Positions 1 to 10,653 of a stretch of DNA of 64,000 bases are shown one piece after another (the first letter of the stretch is position 1; each line of letters opens with the position of its first letter). The stretch comes from Lactarius indigo (lineage: Eukaryota; Basidiomycota; Agaricomycetes; Russulales; Russulaceae): assembly GCA_025766275.1 (NCBI GenBank), contig JAFKAC010000129.1:1-64000 (forward strand), read 5' to 3'. Made by a program: the position numbers and the translations under genes. The notes under the pieces are model-generated. The model worked only from the letters and a program-made list of their open reading frames with translations. It searched no databases and had not been told where the DNA came from.

Positions 1-2
1 GA

Positions 3-215
3 GAGCTTCAGTGTCTCCAAGTCGAGATGGACTCTGCCATTAGGTTCTTCAGACATCAAGAGAAATTTTGGCAAACAAAGCAGGAGCTCATTGAGCCCCA
101 GTCACAGCCGGGGCATGCTGTGTGGGCAGCAAGACAAAGCGCTATGTGGAGTTCAATGGCTGTCCAGGTGGGGTCCAAGTTTACTGCTTTGCTTAAGAGT
201 GACCCACCTCCTGAG
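3..215 (+). pseudogene. short reading frame interrupted by Copia-1 (5' part)
   Basis: The frame is open from the window edge to the Copia-1 target site, with a possible start at 27. It encodes a short polypeptide with a charged, possibly coiled N-terminal stretch. Removing Copia-1 and one copy of its CTGAG target duplication lets the frame continue for 12 more codons from 6,562 and stop at 6,598-6,600. I do not recognise the product. It may be a host gene or part of an older transposon whose upstream part lies outside the window. Confidence 0.4.
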
Positions 216-828
216 TGTTGATAAGTGACCCTTGCGCACTTAGCGGCTCGTACGAACCAGACTTGCAGCATGGACTGCTTTAGATTAGATTAATTGGACT
301 TGTAGATTACTTACATTTGATCTGTACAATCTAGCGCTGATCATTGCGTCATGTATGACATCATGTACCATGACATCATGTAGAACACTCAGACGCTTCA
401 TTGTACTCAGTCCTTTGTTCTCCTTTAGTTCCTATCTTTATTGTGATGTCATTATGATATCATCTTTGTCTGGACTCTCTTTGTTCTAGTCGCCTTGTTC
501 TCTTTTCACACACTCCTTTGTCCTGTATGTAGAACAACGCTCCTTGTATTCTGTGACTCTACGTTACCACTCTTGTACTAGTGTCACACCTCTGTACAGT
601 ATAAGTAGTAGTGCTTGTACGCTCCTGGTCCACATCAGTTCTCTCACTGCTGTGTGCCAGGTATGTTCTCTCCACTGTAATACTATTATCAGTTCTCTCA
701 CTGCTGTGTGCCAGACTATCATCTTGCTTTACTTGCTTGACACCTCCTATGCTGCTTCTCAGTCACCCTCTATATCTCACCACAGTACTTTGCCACTGTG
801 AGTATAGTTCCTATGTGTCTGTTCATCA
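216..828 (+). repeat. 5' LTR of Copia-1
   Basis: The LTR is 613 bp and runs TG to CA. It carries TATAAG at 600-605 and, in the likely R region, two copies of a CAGTTCTC...TGTGCCAG segment spaced 54 bp apart (637-661 and 690-714). The 3' copy at 5940-6556 is nearly identical, so the insertion is fairly recent. Confidence 0.95.
600..605 (+). promoter_or_regulatory. TATA box of the Copia LTR
   Basis: TATAAG lies about 35 bp upstream of the conserved CAGTTCTC segment that probably marks the start of R. The same TATAAG recurs in the other full-length copies of this LTR family in the window. Confidence 0.6.
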
Positions 829-847
829 GGTTATGGGCCCTGGTGCC
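829..847 (+). other. Copia-1 primer-binding site (half tRNA-iMet)
   Basis: The 19 nt after the LTR read GGTTATGGGCCCTGGTGCC. Read as the complement this is the anticodon stem and loop of an initiator tRNA-Met (CAGGG, CC, CAT, AA, CC). Priming from an internally cleaved initiator tRNA is known for Drosophila copia. The same site is present in Copia-2 at 53,732-53,750 (- strand). Confidence 0.8.
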
Positions 848-1611
848 CTAGCCACTCCACTTGGCTGGTCACTGTCTTCCTAGGAGGACACACCAGGCTA
901 AGGTCTGTCTGGTGCCTTACCAGCCTTGCCCAAGGCAGAGAGCAGTGGGGCGCCACTTGTCTCTGCTGAGGAACCTCCTGTACATGTACTGCCCAGTAGT
1001 CCTACTTTCACCCCTACTGTTTTCCTAGCCCCTGCGCTATGCGCAAGGAGACTGGGTCTGGTAGCCCCTTAACTTCAAATATCCAGGCGTGCATGGCCCC
1101 ACTGGGCTGTGTATTGTGGAGCTTAGCGCCAGCTGTCTCTGGTGCCTCCACACTGGGCGCAGGATCTCCTCACCATGGGAGTGTAAAACCTGGTTCAGGC
1201 TCTGGGGGGTGTTCACCATTATGGTGTTCTGCAACCAGATACCTGCCTTGTAGCGGCAATGGGAAAGGATTCAGTAAAGCCACTTGTGGCGATGAGGCAA
1301 CCAACAGGCCGAGGAGGCTGAGGTAGACAGCCTTGGGCTCTGAAAGCAATCCCTTCACCTTCCCCCTGACGCAAACCATTTGAGCTGTGTCTTAGACACA
1401 CCCTGGCTGGCAGCTAGCTCATGGTATGGCAAAGGGACTCTCCAACCTGGGCCTAGCCCTTGTATCACTGGCATACTATCAGGAGGCAGGACGCGTTAGC
1501 GTTCTGGCCTTACAGAATCACAGACAGGAGTGGTATACCCCCTCTATCTTTGTCTTGCAAACTATGAAGCACTGTCACTGACTGCTCCTCGGCGATAGAT
1601 AAATCATCCCA

Positions 1612-4600
1612 ATGTCTTCTCGCGCACCATCTCCCACTGGCGCTGCTGCCGGTGCTACTGCTACTGCTGGGGGCTCCACGCTTCCCCCCACTGGGTCCAC
1701 ACCCTCTGCACGCATCTCTGCTGCCTATGGCGCAATGTTCGGCATGCCTTCTGGCATTCGCCTCGAACAGTTCGACGGCACTCACTGGAATGAGTGGTCT
1801 GGGACGATTGAAGCCATCCTCACGCTGCATGAAGCAGAGGATGTGTTCACCCTCCACCATGGACCAGTTGATGTTGCCCAAGACGAATGGGAGTCAGTAC
1901 AACGTTGGGCAAAGGTGTACCTCCGCCTCTACCTCAAACCCGATGTCTACTCCCTTGTCACCGACAACGCTGCCTATCCCACCTTCAAAGCCAAATGGGA
2001 CAAGCTCAGAGATGTATACGCTGGTGCTTCAGGCAGCACCACCATCTTCAACTTGTGGATCCAGCTAACACAAGCCCGCCTTGACGACTCCGCACCCATG
2101 GCCACTCAGTTGGCCAAGCTCAATGAGCTGCGGGTTGCCCTTTCCAACGCACAGATGGGTGTCACTGACACTCAATTCTGTCTCATTCTCCTCCACGCAC
2201 TGCCGCCCTCTTATGAGGTGTTGGCCTCTACCATCCTTGCCAGTGGGGCTCCTTCTGGACTTAAGCACGCTGAAATCATAGCGCGCATAGTGTCAGAAGA
2301 AGCTCGCAGAGCTGGGCCCTCTGGCTCCTCCCTCAACAAGGTGGCCCCCGTCAAGTCGACGGGCAAGAAGGGCAAGAAGGACCACTCTGGTCTTACTTGC
2401 CACTACTGCAACAAAAAGGGCCACATCAAGCCTGACTGCAGGAGGAGGAAGAAGGATGAGGCTGACGCAAAGGAGAAGGAGAAAGCAGGCAACAATGCTG
2501 CCAATAGTCATGTCCTAGTACCTACCACCGCCTCTATCACGGAGGTTGTAGAGCCCAAGATAGATTGGGCCTCTGAATCAATTGGTGTTGCCTTGTATGC
2601 TGCCTCGCGTGTGCGCTGGATGATGGACAGTGGTGCTACTCACCACATCACCCCACATCGGTCTGACTTCAAGGACTACACCCCAACAAAGGCACTGTAC
2701 GCCTGGGTGATAAGTCCACCATAGACCAAGTGGGTGTCGGGTCTGTCGTCTTTACTACGAGCCAGGGTATCTCTATCACTCTCAGCAATGTGCTACACCT
2801 ACCACAGGTGAAGACGCGCTTCTTGTCGACGCGCGCCCTAGCACAAAAGGGTGCTGAGATTGCCTTTGACAGTGGCTCATTCAAAATATCTGTCAACCAA
2901 AAGTGTGTGGCCAAAGGCTACCTTGAGGACAACCTTTACTGGTTGGACGCAGCCAGCGTCGGCCTCAACGCCCACACAAATCAAGTGCTGCCACACTTGA
3001 TATCTGGCATCAACGCATGGGACACATCTCCTCTGCGGCGCTAAAGGCGCATGGTCCCTCTGCCACTACTGGCATGGACATAGACAGCTCTACCACCGCT
3101 CACACTGTCTGCCGTGGGTGCGAGATGGGAAAATCCACTCGCCAACCTTTTTTCTGCGTCCTCCACCAAGAGGACAACTCATCAATTTGAGATTGTGCAC
3201 AGTGACCTCGCGGTCCTATGCAAACTCAGTCCCTGCAAGGCTCGACGTATACAGCCACCTTCATAGACGACCACACTAAGTTCACTGTGGTCCACTTCCT
3301 TAAGTCGAAGGACCAGTTTGCTAAGTCGCTGCAGATGTATTTGGCTTGGGGTGAAACCCAGTCTGGCCATAAACTGCGCGCTCTGCACTCTGACCGCGGT
3401 GGTGAATACATGTCAAGTGTCACACAGGACATTCTTAAGCAGAAAGGGATAGAGCATCACCTCACGATTGCCGGGCTCACCACAGTCCAACGGGAAAGCC
3501 GAGCGGTTTAACCGCACCATTATGGATAAGGCAATGTCCATGCTCCACACAGCTGGCATGTCTAAAGGCTTCTGGGAGCATGCGGTTGTGCGCAGCTGTG
3601 CACATCTATAATCGCTCTCCAGTCCATGGGCTTAAGTGGCGCACTCCCTATGAGCTCTGGCACTCTGGCAAAGTGCCCGATGTCTCACATCTTCGCGTCT
3701 TCGGATGCAAGGGGTACATGCACGTACCCGCTGATAAGCATCGCAAATTAGATGCGAAGGCCATTGAGGTCACGCTTATCGGGTTTGAGCCCGAATCTAA
3801 GGGCTATAAGCTCTGGGACCGCTCAACCCGCTCCGTTCGAGTGTCCAGGGATGTGACATTTGACGAGAGTAGCTTCCCATCCCTTCAGGGTGTTGAGACA
3901 CACCCCACACCTTCACCACCAGTCGTGCCTAGCACAACAGTGACTGCCGTGCCTCACCCGCCGGCGTTACCACCAATGCGAGCCCCCTCCCCTGCACACT
4001 CCAGTAGTAGTGAGGAGGAGGATGTTGAAAAGCTCCTAGACCCCCCACAAGTCCAACCACGCCCCACCACTCCACCACCTGCTCTGCCAGCTCTGCCCAC
4101 CGCACCTAAACGTGAGCAGACCACTCCCACTTCACCCCCGCCGCGTCCTAGTGCAACGCGCATTATGCGCCATGTCCCTCCTCCCTCACCAGAAATGCCT
4201 GGGGGATTTGAGGATCGTGCACAGTGTAGTCAGCTGTTGTGCGAAATGGACAATGCACCAAGGCGCACTACTCGTGTCCCTGTGCCTAATCCGCGTTACT
4301 TCAATGCAGACAATGCGGCATGGCGTGGCAGGCGTCTGGGGTATGTGGAGTTATTGGCTGCTGCCTTTGTAGGCCGAGACCCTGCATCTTATGCAGAGGC
4401 CATGCGGTCTACAGCTGCAGATGAGTGGACTAAGGCGTGTCAGTATGAAATGGACGCCCTAGCAAAAAATGGGACTTGGGAGTTAGTGGATATCCCGCCT
4501 AACCGTAAGGCAGTAAAATCCAAATGGGTCTTTAAGCTCAAAGCGGATGGCCGCTACAGAGCTCGCTTGGTGGCTAAGGGATTCACGCAGATCCCTGGCG

Positions 4601-5898
4601 TAGATTTTGATGAAACCTTCTCTCCTGTCGCACGATTTGAGTCGCTACGATTACTTCTGGCATTGGCCGCGCTGGAGGACTGGCACATCCATCAGATGGA
4701 TGTTAAGTCTGCTTTTCTCAATGGCGTGCTTGATGAGGAGATTTACATGGAGCAACCACAAGGTTTCACTGTCACTGGCTCTGAGACGAAGGTGTGTCGC
4801 CTGGTTAAGGCGATCTATGGTCTCAAACAGGCCTCCCGTGCATGGAACTTGCAATTCCATGGAGTGCTCACTGCACTCGGCTTTAAGCGGACATTTGCTG
4901 ATGCTGGCATATATGTGATGCCTCAACGGGAGGGGTATGATCCACTCTTCGTTATTGTCTACGTTGATGACATCACTATACTGGGTCCCTCGTTGAGTGG
5001 AATCAAGCGTCTTAAGTCAGACTTGTCTGAACGCTATGAGATGATGGATCTCGGGGAGATAGAGTCTTATCTTGGTATGCGCATTGTGCGTGACCGCTCC
5101 CTCAGACGCATCAAAATAGATCAGTCTGGCTACATCAAGGATGTCCTTGAACGCTTTGGCATGTCTGATGCCACACCACACAACACACCCTTGCCCGCTG
5201 GTGCTGACGAGCACCTGGTTAAATATACGTCGCAGGCAACTGCCCCAGATATCTCTCACTACCAATCTCTTATTGGGAGTCTGCTTTATGTGCAGATTGG
5301 CACTAGGCCAGATATCTCTTTCGCTGTGTCACGTTTGGCGCAGTACGCAGCGAATCCCTCACCACAACATCTGCGACTTGCGCAGTATGTCCTGTCCTAC
5401 CTAGTGGGAACTATGGATATGCGTATTGTCTATGATGGCGCAAATGGCGATGGCCTTCATGGCTACACTGACTCCAGTCTGGCTGATCAGACTGATGACC
5501 GCCACTCCACCTCTGGTTATGTGTTCTTACTAGCTAATGGTGCAATAAGCTGGTCTTCGCGCAAGCAAAAGACTGTTGCCCAAAACACAACGGAAGCGGA
5601 ATACATGGCCATGACCGACGCGGCTAACCAGGCTGCGTGGTATCAGAGCTTCCTCATGGAACTCGGGTACGAGGTCGATGACCCCATCCCACTTCATGGT
5701 GACAATAAGGGTGCCATTGACTTGGCCTTGAACCCTGTCACTGGGAGACAGTCTAAGCACATTGCCATACGGCATCATGTCATTCGGGAGTACATCGAAA
5801 AGGGGACCATCACCCTCATTAGAACTCCTACTGTAGATATGGTTGCGGATGGCTCACAAGTCACTACCGCGTGTCCTGCTGCAGAAGCACAACGATGA
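1612..5898 (+). pseudogene. Copia-1 gag-pol, frameshifted
   Basis: The frame starts at ATG 1612. Visible parts are a Gag domain, a CX2CX4HX4C zinc knuckle (near 2,400-2,440), a protease DSGA motif (near 2,630), an integrase core, RT with YVDD (near 4,960) and RNase H. Compared with Copia-2, small indels break the frame near 2,690, 2,990, 3,150-3,220, 3,470, 3,585 and 5,850. Several of these are in or beside short homopolymers. The RT and RNase H part (3580-5898) is a single open frame of 772 codons. The last codons are frameshifted relative to Copia-2. Confidence 0.93.
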
Positions 5899-5930
5899 CA
5901 TGGGACTTGTGTGTACTTAGATTGTAGATC

Positions 5931-5939
5931 ACGGGGAGA
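5931..5939 (+). other. polypurine tract of Copia-1
   Basis: ACGGGGAGA lies directly before the 3' LTR. The same tract flanks the 3' LTR of Copia-2 (48,631-48,639, opposite strand). It is the expected primer for plus-strand DNA synthesis. Confidence 0.75.
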
Positions 5940-6556
5940 TGTTGATAAGTGACCCTTGCGCACTTAGCGGCTCATACGGACCAGACTTGCAGCATGGACT
6001 GCTTTAGATTAGATTAATTGGACTTGTAGATTACTTACATTTGATCTGTACAATCTAGCGCTGATCATTGCGTCATGTATGACATCATGTACCATGACAT
6101 CATGTAGAACACTCCGGACGCTTCATTGTACTCAGTCCTTTGTTCTCCTTTAGTTCCTATCTTTATTGTGATGTCATTATGATATCATCTTTGTCTGGAC
6201 TCTCTTTGTTCTAGTCGCCTTGTTCTCTTTTCATACACTCCTTTTGTCCTGTATGTAGAACAACGCTCCTTGTATTCTGTGACTCTACGTTACCACTCTT
6301 GTACTAGTGTCACACCTCTGTACAGTATAAGTAGTAGTGCTTGTACGCTCCTGGTCCACATCAGTTCTCTCACTGCTGTGTGCCAGGTATGTTCTCTCCA
6401 CTGTAATACTATTATCAGTTCTCTCACTGCTGTGTGCCAGACTATCATCTTGCTTTACTTGCTTGACACCTCCTGTGCTGCTTCTCAGTCACCCTCTATA
6501 TCTCACCACAGTACTTTGTCCCACTGTGAGTATAGTTCCTATGTGTCTGTTCATCA
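5940..6556 (+). repeat. 3' LTR of Copia-1
   Basis: The LTR is 617 bp, nearly identical to 216-828, with the same two-copy segment in R. It ends in CA next to the CTGAG target duplication. Confidence 0.95.
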
Positions 6557-6561
6557 CTGAG

Positions 6562-6600
6562 TTTGCCAAGGTCCTACTACAGCCAAAAACGAGTAGATAA
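6562..6600 (+). pseudogene. 3' remainder of the frame split by Copia-1
   Basis: Twelve codons and a TAA stop continue the frame that ends at 215 once Copia-1 and one target duplication are removed. That is the only evidence that they belong together. Confidence 0.35.
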
Positions 6601-7085
6601 AATTATTCAAATACATACAGTAATCTCAACTAGTCGTTGGTAGTCATTGGGGGTTAAATATTGGCAGCATCTAATGGCAAGTTGGGCTTGTTTCTATCTA
6701 CTAAAAGGGAAGCCATGTAGACAGTGGAATCGCTGCTGATGACGTTGTATTGGCCAATAGCTGGCAGGGAACTGGCAAACAACATCCTCACATGGGCCCA
6801 CAGAACCCATCGTGTTGACCCAAAGTTGTTAGGAGAGCTGCCAAGTGTAGGCCGATGGGTGAGCTGCCGAGCCAACACCTCATATGGGCCTATAGTCTCT
6901 GTCTATGGTCACCCATTGGCCCATAGAACCCATTGCGCTGGTCCAAAGTTGTCGGGAGAGCTGCCGAGCATGGTCCCAGGATCACGTGTATGATTTGGCA
7001 GCGTAACCCTACCTTAGATTATTAGGACTCATAGGCAGCTTCCAAAGGCAATATCACACTCCATTCACGTTACACACTACATACT
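6601..7085. other. intergenic with a degenerate 123-bp direct repeat
   Basis: No gene is seen. About 6,793-6,990 holds two imperfect copies of a roughly 123-bp unit containing AGAACCCAT, CCAAAGTTGT and GAGCTGCC. The last part is presumably the promoter of gene A. There is no clear TATA box. Confidence 0.5.
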
Positions 7086-7776
7086 ATGTCAGCTGAAACA
7101 GGCACCTCTATATTAGATGCTGTGCTCACCTGCATCGGCGAGAGAATATCCTCTATCTTGCTCAACTCTGCCAATAAAGATGAAAAGTATATCACCAGCT
7201 TACACAATGAAGTGGCAAGCATTAATTTTCCATCTAAAACAAGTGGAACACATTCTGATCAGAATTTGGATTTAGCTTGCTGCCGTATGGGTCACTGGCC
7301 TTTTATCGTCTAGCGGCAGCCCCCCTCATGTGCCAGAGGCAGTCAGGATTGCCTTTCACCATTTTTCGGACATCAGGAACCCGGCATCCTATGCAGCACA
7401 TGATGCGGACCAGAGGCTGAAATGCAAGATTGAGGCATTAGCCATTCCACGATTTAAACTTACAGAGTGGTGGAAAATTGGAGAAGGGGTGACTATGAAA
7501 GAACCATTGATGTCCACGATGAGTTAGTAGCAGAGTTGTTGCGTTCTCTAGAGATGGTATGCACCCTGCTTCATTTACAAGTCCTCAAAGTAACTGGAAC
7601 TGCAGCAGGAAGCTAGCTCAAGTCTTCGCACTAGGGTAACAGAGGGGTTCAAACAAGCTCAGCAGCTGTCCAAGAATATCAAGAGCTGCCGCGATTCCAT
7701 TTATCACATGTTCGATGATACTTATCGCAGTTTTGAGGCAGAGGCTATTCGTTTGGAGAATGAAAACTCTGGTTGA
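7086..7776 (+). CDS. gene A: small spliced gene of unknown function
   Basis: The gene model comes from splice signals. Exon 1 is 7086-7284, intron 7285-7336 (GTATGG to CAG, 52 nt), exon 2 is 7337-7556, intron 7557-7605 (GTATGC, branch-like GTAACTGG, GCAG, 49 nt), and exon 3 is 7606-7776 ending in TGA. The product would be about 195 residues. The C-terminal part is charged and helical (RTRVTEGFKQAQQLSKN). In exon 2 the frame shifts by one base at the AAAA run near 7474-7477, and one extra A would restore it. That could be a real mutation or an assembly error. A 35-nt intron at 7467-7501 also restores the frame but has a weak donor. I do not recognise the family. Gene B converges on it, 34 bp away. 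Confidence 0.5.
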
Positions 7777-7810
7777 TGATTACTGTAGTTCTACACATCA
7801 CAGAATATGA

Positions 7811-8323
7811 TTACAGCTGCCGATCCTCCCCAATGAAGGCGTCTGCCATAACCATCTCATTGTCCAAATCACGCAGAAGTTCCTCCAATAGTTCGATCTT
7901 CTCTGATTGCTTATCTTTCAGGAGGTTAGCTCGATCTCTGGCAATTGAAAGCCATCGCGGAGAGACACCCTTTGGAGGATCCTGGATTGTTTTAGCTGAT
8001 GTCAATCAGATGACACTTGAGTTACCTTGTCAATGAGCTTTCCAATCACAGGTTGTAAGAGTGTCACACTTTTCGGGACCTTGCTGAAACCTTCGGCATC
8101 TGCTGTTGGGCCGGAGGGTCCCACCATTCCTTGCTGGTGTTGACCCACATCAGACTCCATTCCATTGAGGAGTTTGACCCCATTCCAGAATGCAGATCGC
8201 ATCTATAGGCATCGGCTCAGTGTTCTAGTAAAGCATTAGTTTTGATACACACACCGCCTCCTTGAAGCTGTTCTCCTCTGACTCATAGACACCTTGTTTC
8301 ATCTCTGAGGACTTCCCCTGCAT
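7811..8323 (-). CDS. gene B: three-exon gene of unknown function, about 138 aa
   Basis: On the minus strand the ATG is at 8323. Exon 1 is 8255-8323 (23 codons), intron 8203-8254 (GTGTGT to CTATAG, 52 nt), exon 2 is 8026-8202 (59 codons), intron 7982-8025 (GTAACT to CCAG, 44 nt), and exon 3 is 7811-7981 ending in TAA. All junctions are in phase 0 and the spliced frame is fully open. The last exon encodes a charged helix (SEKIELLEELLRDLDNEM) that may form a coiled coil. There is no signal peptide, membrane segment or recognised domain. It converges with gene A and diverges from gene C across a 644-bp gap. Confidence 0.6.
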
Positions 8324-8967
8324 GGTTGATAGATTGTTGATCGGATATCAGCAGATGTCCCTCACAGTATGACGTCATAAGCACTTATGTACACATGCGG
8401 ATCTATGAATCTGAAACAAGTTGCATGGGGTGGCAACAATCTATATCCCCTTCTAATTAGTTGGAATAGGCCAAAAGCAAGAGAACTCTGCCGGGTTAGA
8501 CATGAGAGCTGCCAGGATAGACACATGAGCTGCCGAGCTGGATACAAGAGCTGCCGGGTTAGACACGGGCATAGGCCAGCCATATGTTTGTGTTTTGACT
8601 GCTGGCTGAACAAATTAAGCCCACGCAAGCAGCACGCATAACACCCAATAATCTTTCCTGAAACATCTTCTGAAACGTGCCTGTGTGGGTCAATGGAATC
8701 CATGTGTGAGCTCCCAACAAACTTGCGGCAGCCCCAACAATATGCCGGCAAGTGAAGCGCTTGCCTGGCCCATATAGTACACCCACACACACTGCCGATG
8801 AAACTACAATCCCCTAATAGGATGTTTCACAATATATCTATCTGCATAGTTGATAATTATAGATGGACATACCCAGGCCACGCTCCTACTGTTTCCTCCT
8901 ATATCTACTCCCGACACCTCTTGCCTTTGATCCATAAGACCATTGACACCACCCTTCCTCTGTGACC
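8324..8967. promoter_or_regulatory. intergenic region between divergent genes B and C
   Basis: No coding feature is supported in these 644 bp. The region probably carries both promoters. A 21-bp tandem repeat lies at 8488-8571, and AT-rich stretches occur near 8,830-8,860. No firm TATA box can be assigned. Confidence 0.4.
8488..8571. repeat. four-copy 21-bp tandem repeat in the B/C intergenic region
   Basis: Four imperfect 21-bp units each begin with CTGCC (CTGCCGGGTTAGACA and variants). They lie between divergent genes and carry the CTGCCG word that recurs across 6.8-13 kb. Confidence 0.7.
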
Positions 8968-10636
8968 ATGTCAACTTCCAATCTCAGTCTAACCCAGGAT
9001 GAACAAACTCTTCACCACTATGCAGCTATGCTCGAGAAGGAACTAGAAGCCTATCATGCATGCATACCCAGAGATGAAAAGGTGTGGAGGAAGAAATTCA
9101 GAACGCACTTGGTATTCTAGTCTTCCTACAATCCACTTCTATAAGCTGAGCTGAGGTCTATGCAGAAGACTTCAGTGGACTATTATTTTGGTGCCAATAG
9201 AAGAGGCTCTGTACCTCCCCGCATTCACCCACTGTTGTTAAGCCTCATGGAAGTGATCAGAGAGGGTGGAACCTCTGTGAAAATAAGTTCAGTCTCAGTG
9301 AAGGATCCAAGGATTTTGATGAGCAACTATTATACTTCACCAACGGATCTCCCACCACTGAATATACATTTACCAGGCCAAAATGGTGTGGATCCTCTCT
9401 CTGACATTCATGTCTGTCGACTGACATCGGCAGCTTCTTGTCAAGAATGCATGGACAGTTTGGCGTCAGTAGGCGGCATGATGATAAATATGCCATCGGC
9501 AGCTTCCAGTCCAGCTCCTATAGCACCTGAGCATCAAGAAAACTCAGCAGGTGGAAACATAATGACTACCTCAGTGGCAGCTTCTGGTCTAGAACCTATG
9601 GCATCTGAACCTCAAGAGCCCTTGGCAGAGATAGGCAATCCAAGAGCCCCTATTCCCAGGAGGAAGAAGGATTCGTATGCGTCTGGTAGTGGTGTTCGCA
9701 GTGAGTCCTGAATTTTGTCATGCAGATGTGTTGAGGAATAAAATTGCCAAAGAAATTGTTACCAGATCGGCAGCAAAAAGGAGTGCTGCCGATGACACTG
9801 GTGAAGCAGCTATCAGCACTACATACAAGACTAGGAGGCGTGCAGGAGTTAATAATCCGAGTGCAGCTAGGCCAAATATCAAAGGTAAGGGTGAATGGGA
9901 TAAGAGGACAAGCTCAAGAAAGGGCAAGCCTCTACACCCAGAAGAGGACCCTGACAACAACTGGGAGGATGAAGCTCAACCTCTCAATAAACCAATGGAG
10001 GGAACCAATGAGGAGGCGTCGCCAGGTGCATTAGGTCTAGCTTCCATTGGTTCTATGCTCATCACATTTACCGGCAGCTAAAGAAATTGTTACCAGATCG
10101 GCAGCGAAAAGGAGTGTTGCTGATGATATTGGTGAAGCAGCTATCAGCACTACATACAAGACTAGGAGGCATGCAGGAAATAATAATCCAAATGCAGCTA
10201 GGCCAAATATCAAAGGTAAGGGGAAACAGGATATGAAGACAAGCTCAAGGAAGGGCAAGCCTCTACACCCAGAAGAGGACCTTGACAACAACCGGGAGGT
10301 CGAAGCTCAACCTCTCAATAAACCAATGGAGGGAACCAATGAGGAGGCATCGCCAGGTGCATTGGGTCTAGTTTCCATTGGTTCTATGCTCACCACATTG
10401 ATCAGCAGCTGAGGGCGAAGATAACAATAATATAGTTTAAACAGCTCGAACGGGAGGTCCAGAGTCTAAAGGTCAGATGTGACTGGCAAGAGAAAACAAT
10501 TAAGGATCTGAAATCCAGATGCGATAGCCATGAGAAGGTCCTTGAGTCACTTCGGCAGCAAATTGTGGGTCTCCATGAGAGAGGGAAGAGCCTGAATACT
10601 ACATATTTTGGGGAGAACTATGATCTCATGCCATAG
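8968..10636 (+). CDS. gene C: multi-exon gene with an internal exon duplication
   Basis: The ATG is at 8968. Exon 1 is 8968-9111 (48 codons), intron 9112-9165 (GTATTC to GCAG, 54 nt), and exon 2 is 9166-9700. A GTGAGT...GCAG segment at 9701-9725 must then be removed to keep the frame, but it is only 25 nt. Exon 3 is 9726-10025, intron 10026-10077 (52 nt), exon 4 is 10078-10356, intron 10357-10408 (52 nt), and the last exon starts at 10409. Exons 3 and 4 are diverged copies of one exon of about 93 codons (KEIVTRSAAKRS). One extra T at about 10436-10438 breaks the frame. Beyond it a coiled-coil frame (QLEREVQSLK) runs to a stop near 10,636. The total is about 495 residues. Basic clusters suggest nuclear localisation. 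I do not recognise the family. Confidence 0.5.
9749..10410 (+). repeat. 331-bp tandem duplication carrying an exon and its intron
   Basis: Two copies with period 331 bp start at about 9,749 and 10,080. Because 331 is not a multiple of three, the copies lie in different genomic frames. They come into one frame only if the 52-nt intron in each copy is spliced (331 minus 52 is 279, or 93 codons). Confidence 0.85.
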
Positions 10637-10653
10637 CTACACTCCTCATACCA

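Larger units (their letters stand above)
216..6556 (+). mobile_element. Copia-1, complete Ty1/Copia LTR retrotransposon
   Basis: The element is bounded by two LTRs starting TGTTGATAAG and ending TGTTCATCA. It is flanked by perfect 5-bp target duplications CTGAG at 211-215 and 6557-6561. A primer-binding site follows the 5' LTR and a polypurine tract precedes the 3' LTR. The gag-pol order is zinc knuckle, protease, integrase, RT, RNase H, which is diagnostic of Copia. The reading frame is broken by several single-base indels, so this copy is probably not autonomous. Its internal region is close to that of Copia-2 at 48,006-54,321. Confidence 0.95.

Noticed and set aside
1037..1401. Short open frames in the Copia-1 leader (also at 53,180-53,463 in Copia-2)
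   Set aside because: They are not conserved as one frame between the copies and lie before the gag start. They are likely untranslated leader.
7982..8011. A 30-nt intron in gene B ending at CATCAG
   Set aside because: It leaves the wrong frame downstream. The 44-nt intron ending at CCAG keeps the frame open to the stop.
8362..8790. Minus-strand frame of 142 codons upstream of gene C
   Set aside because: It overlaps the 21-bp tandem repeats and has no recognisable features. It is probably chance.
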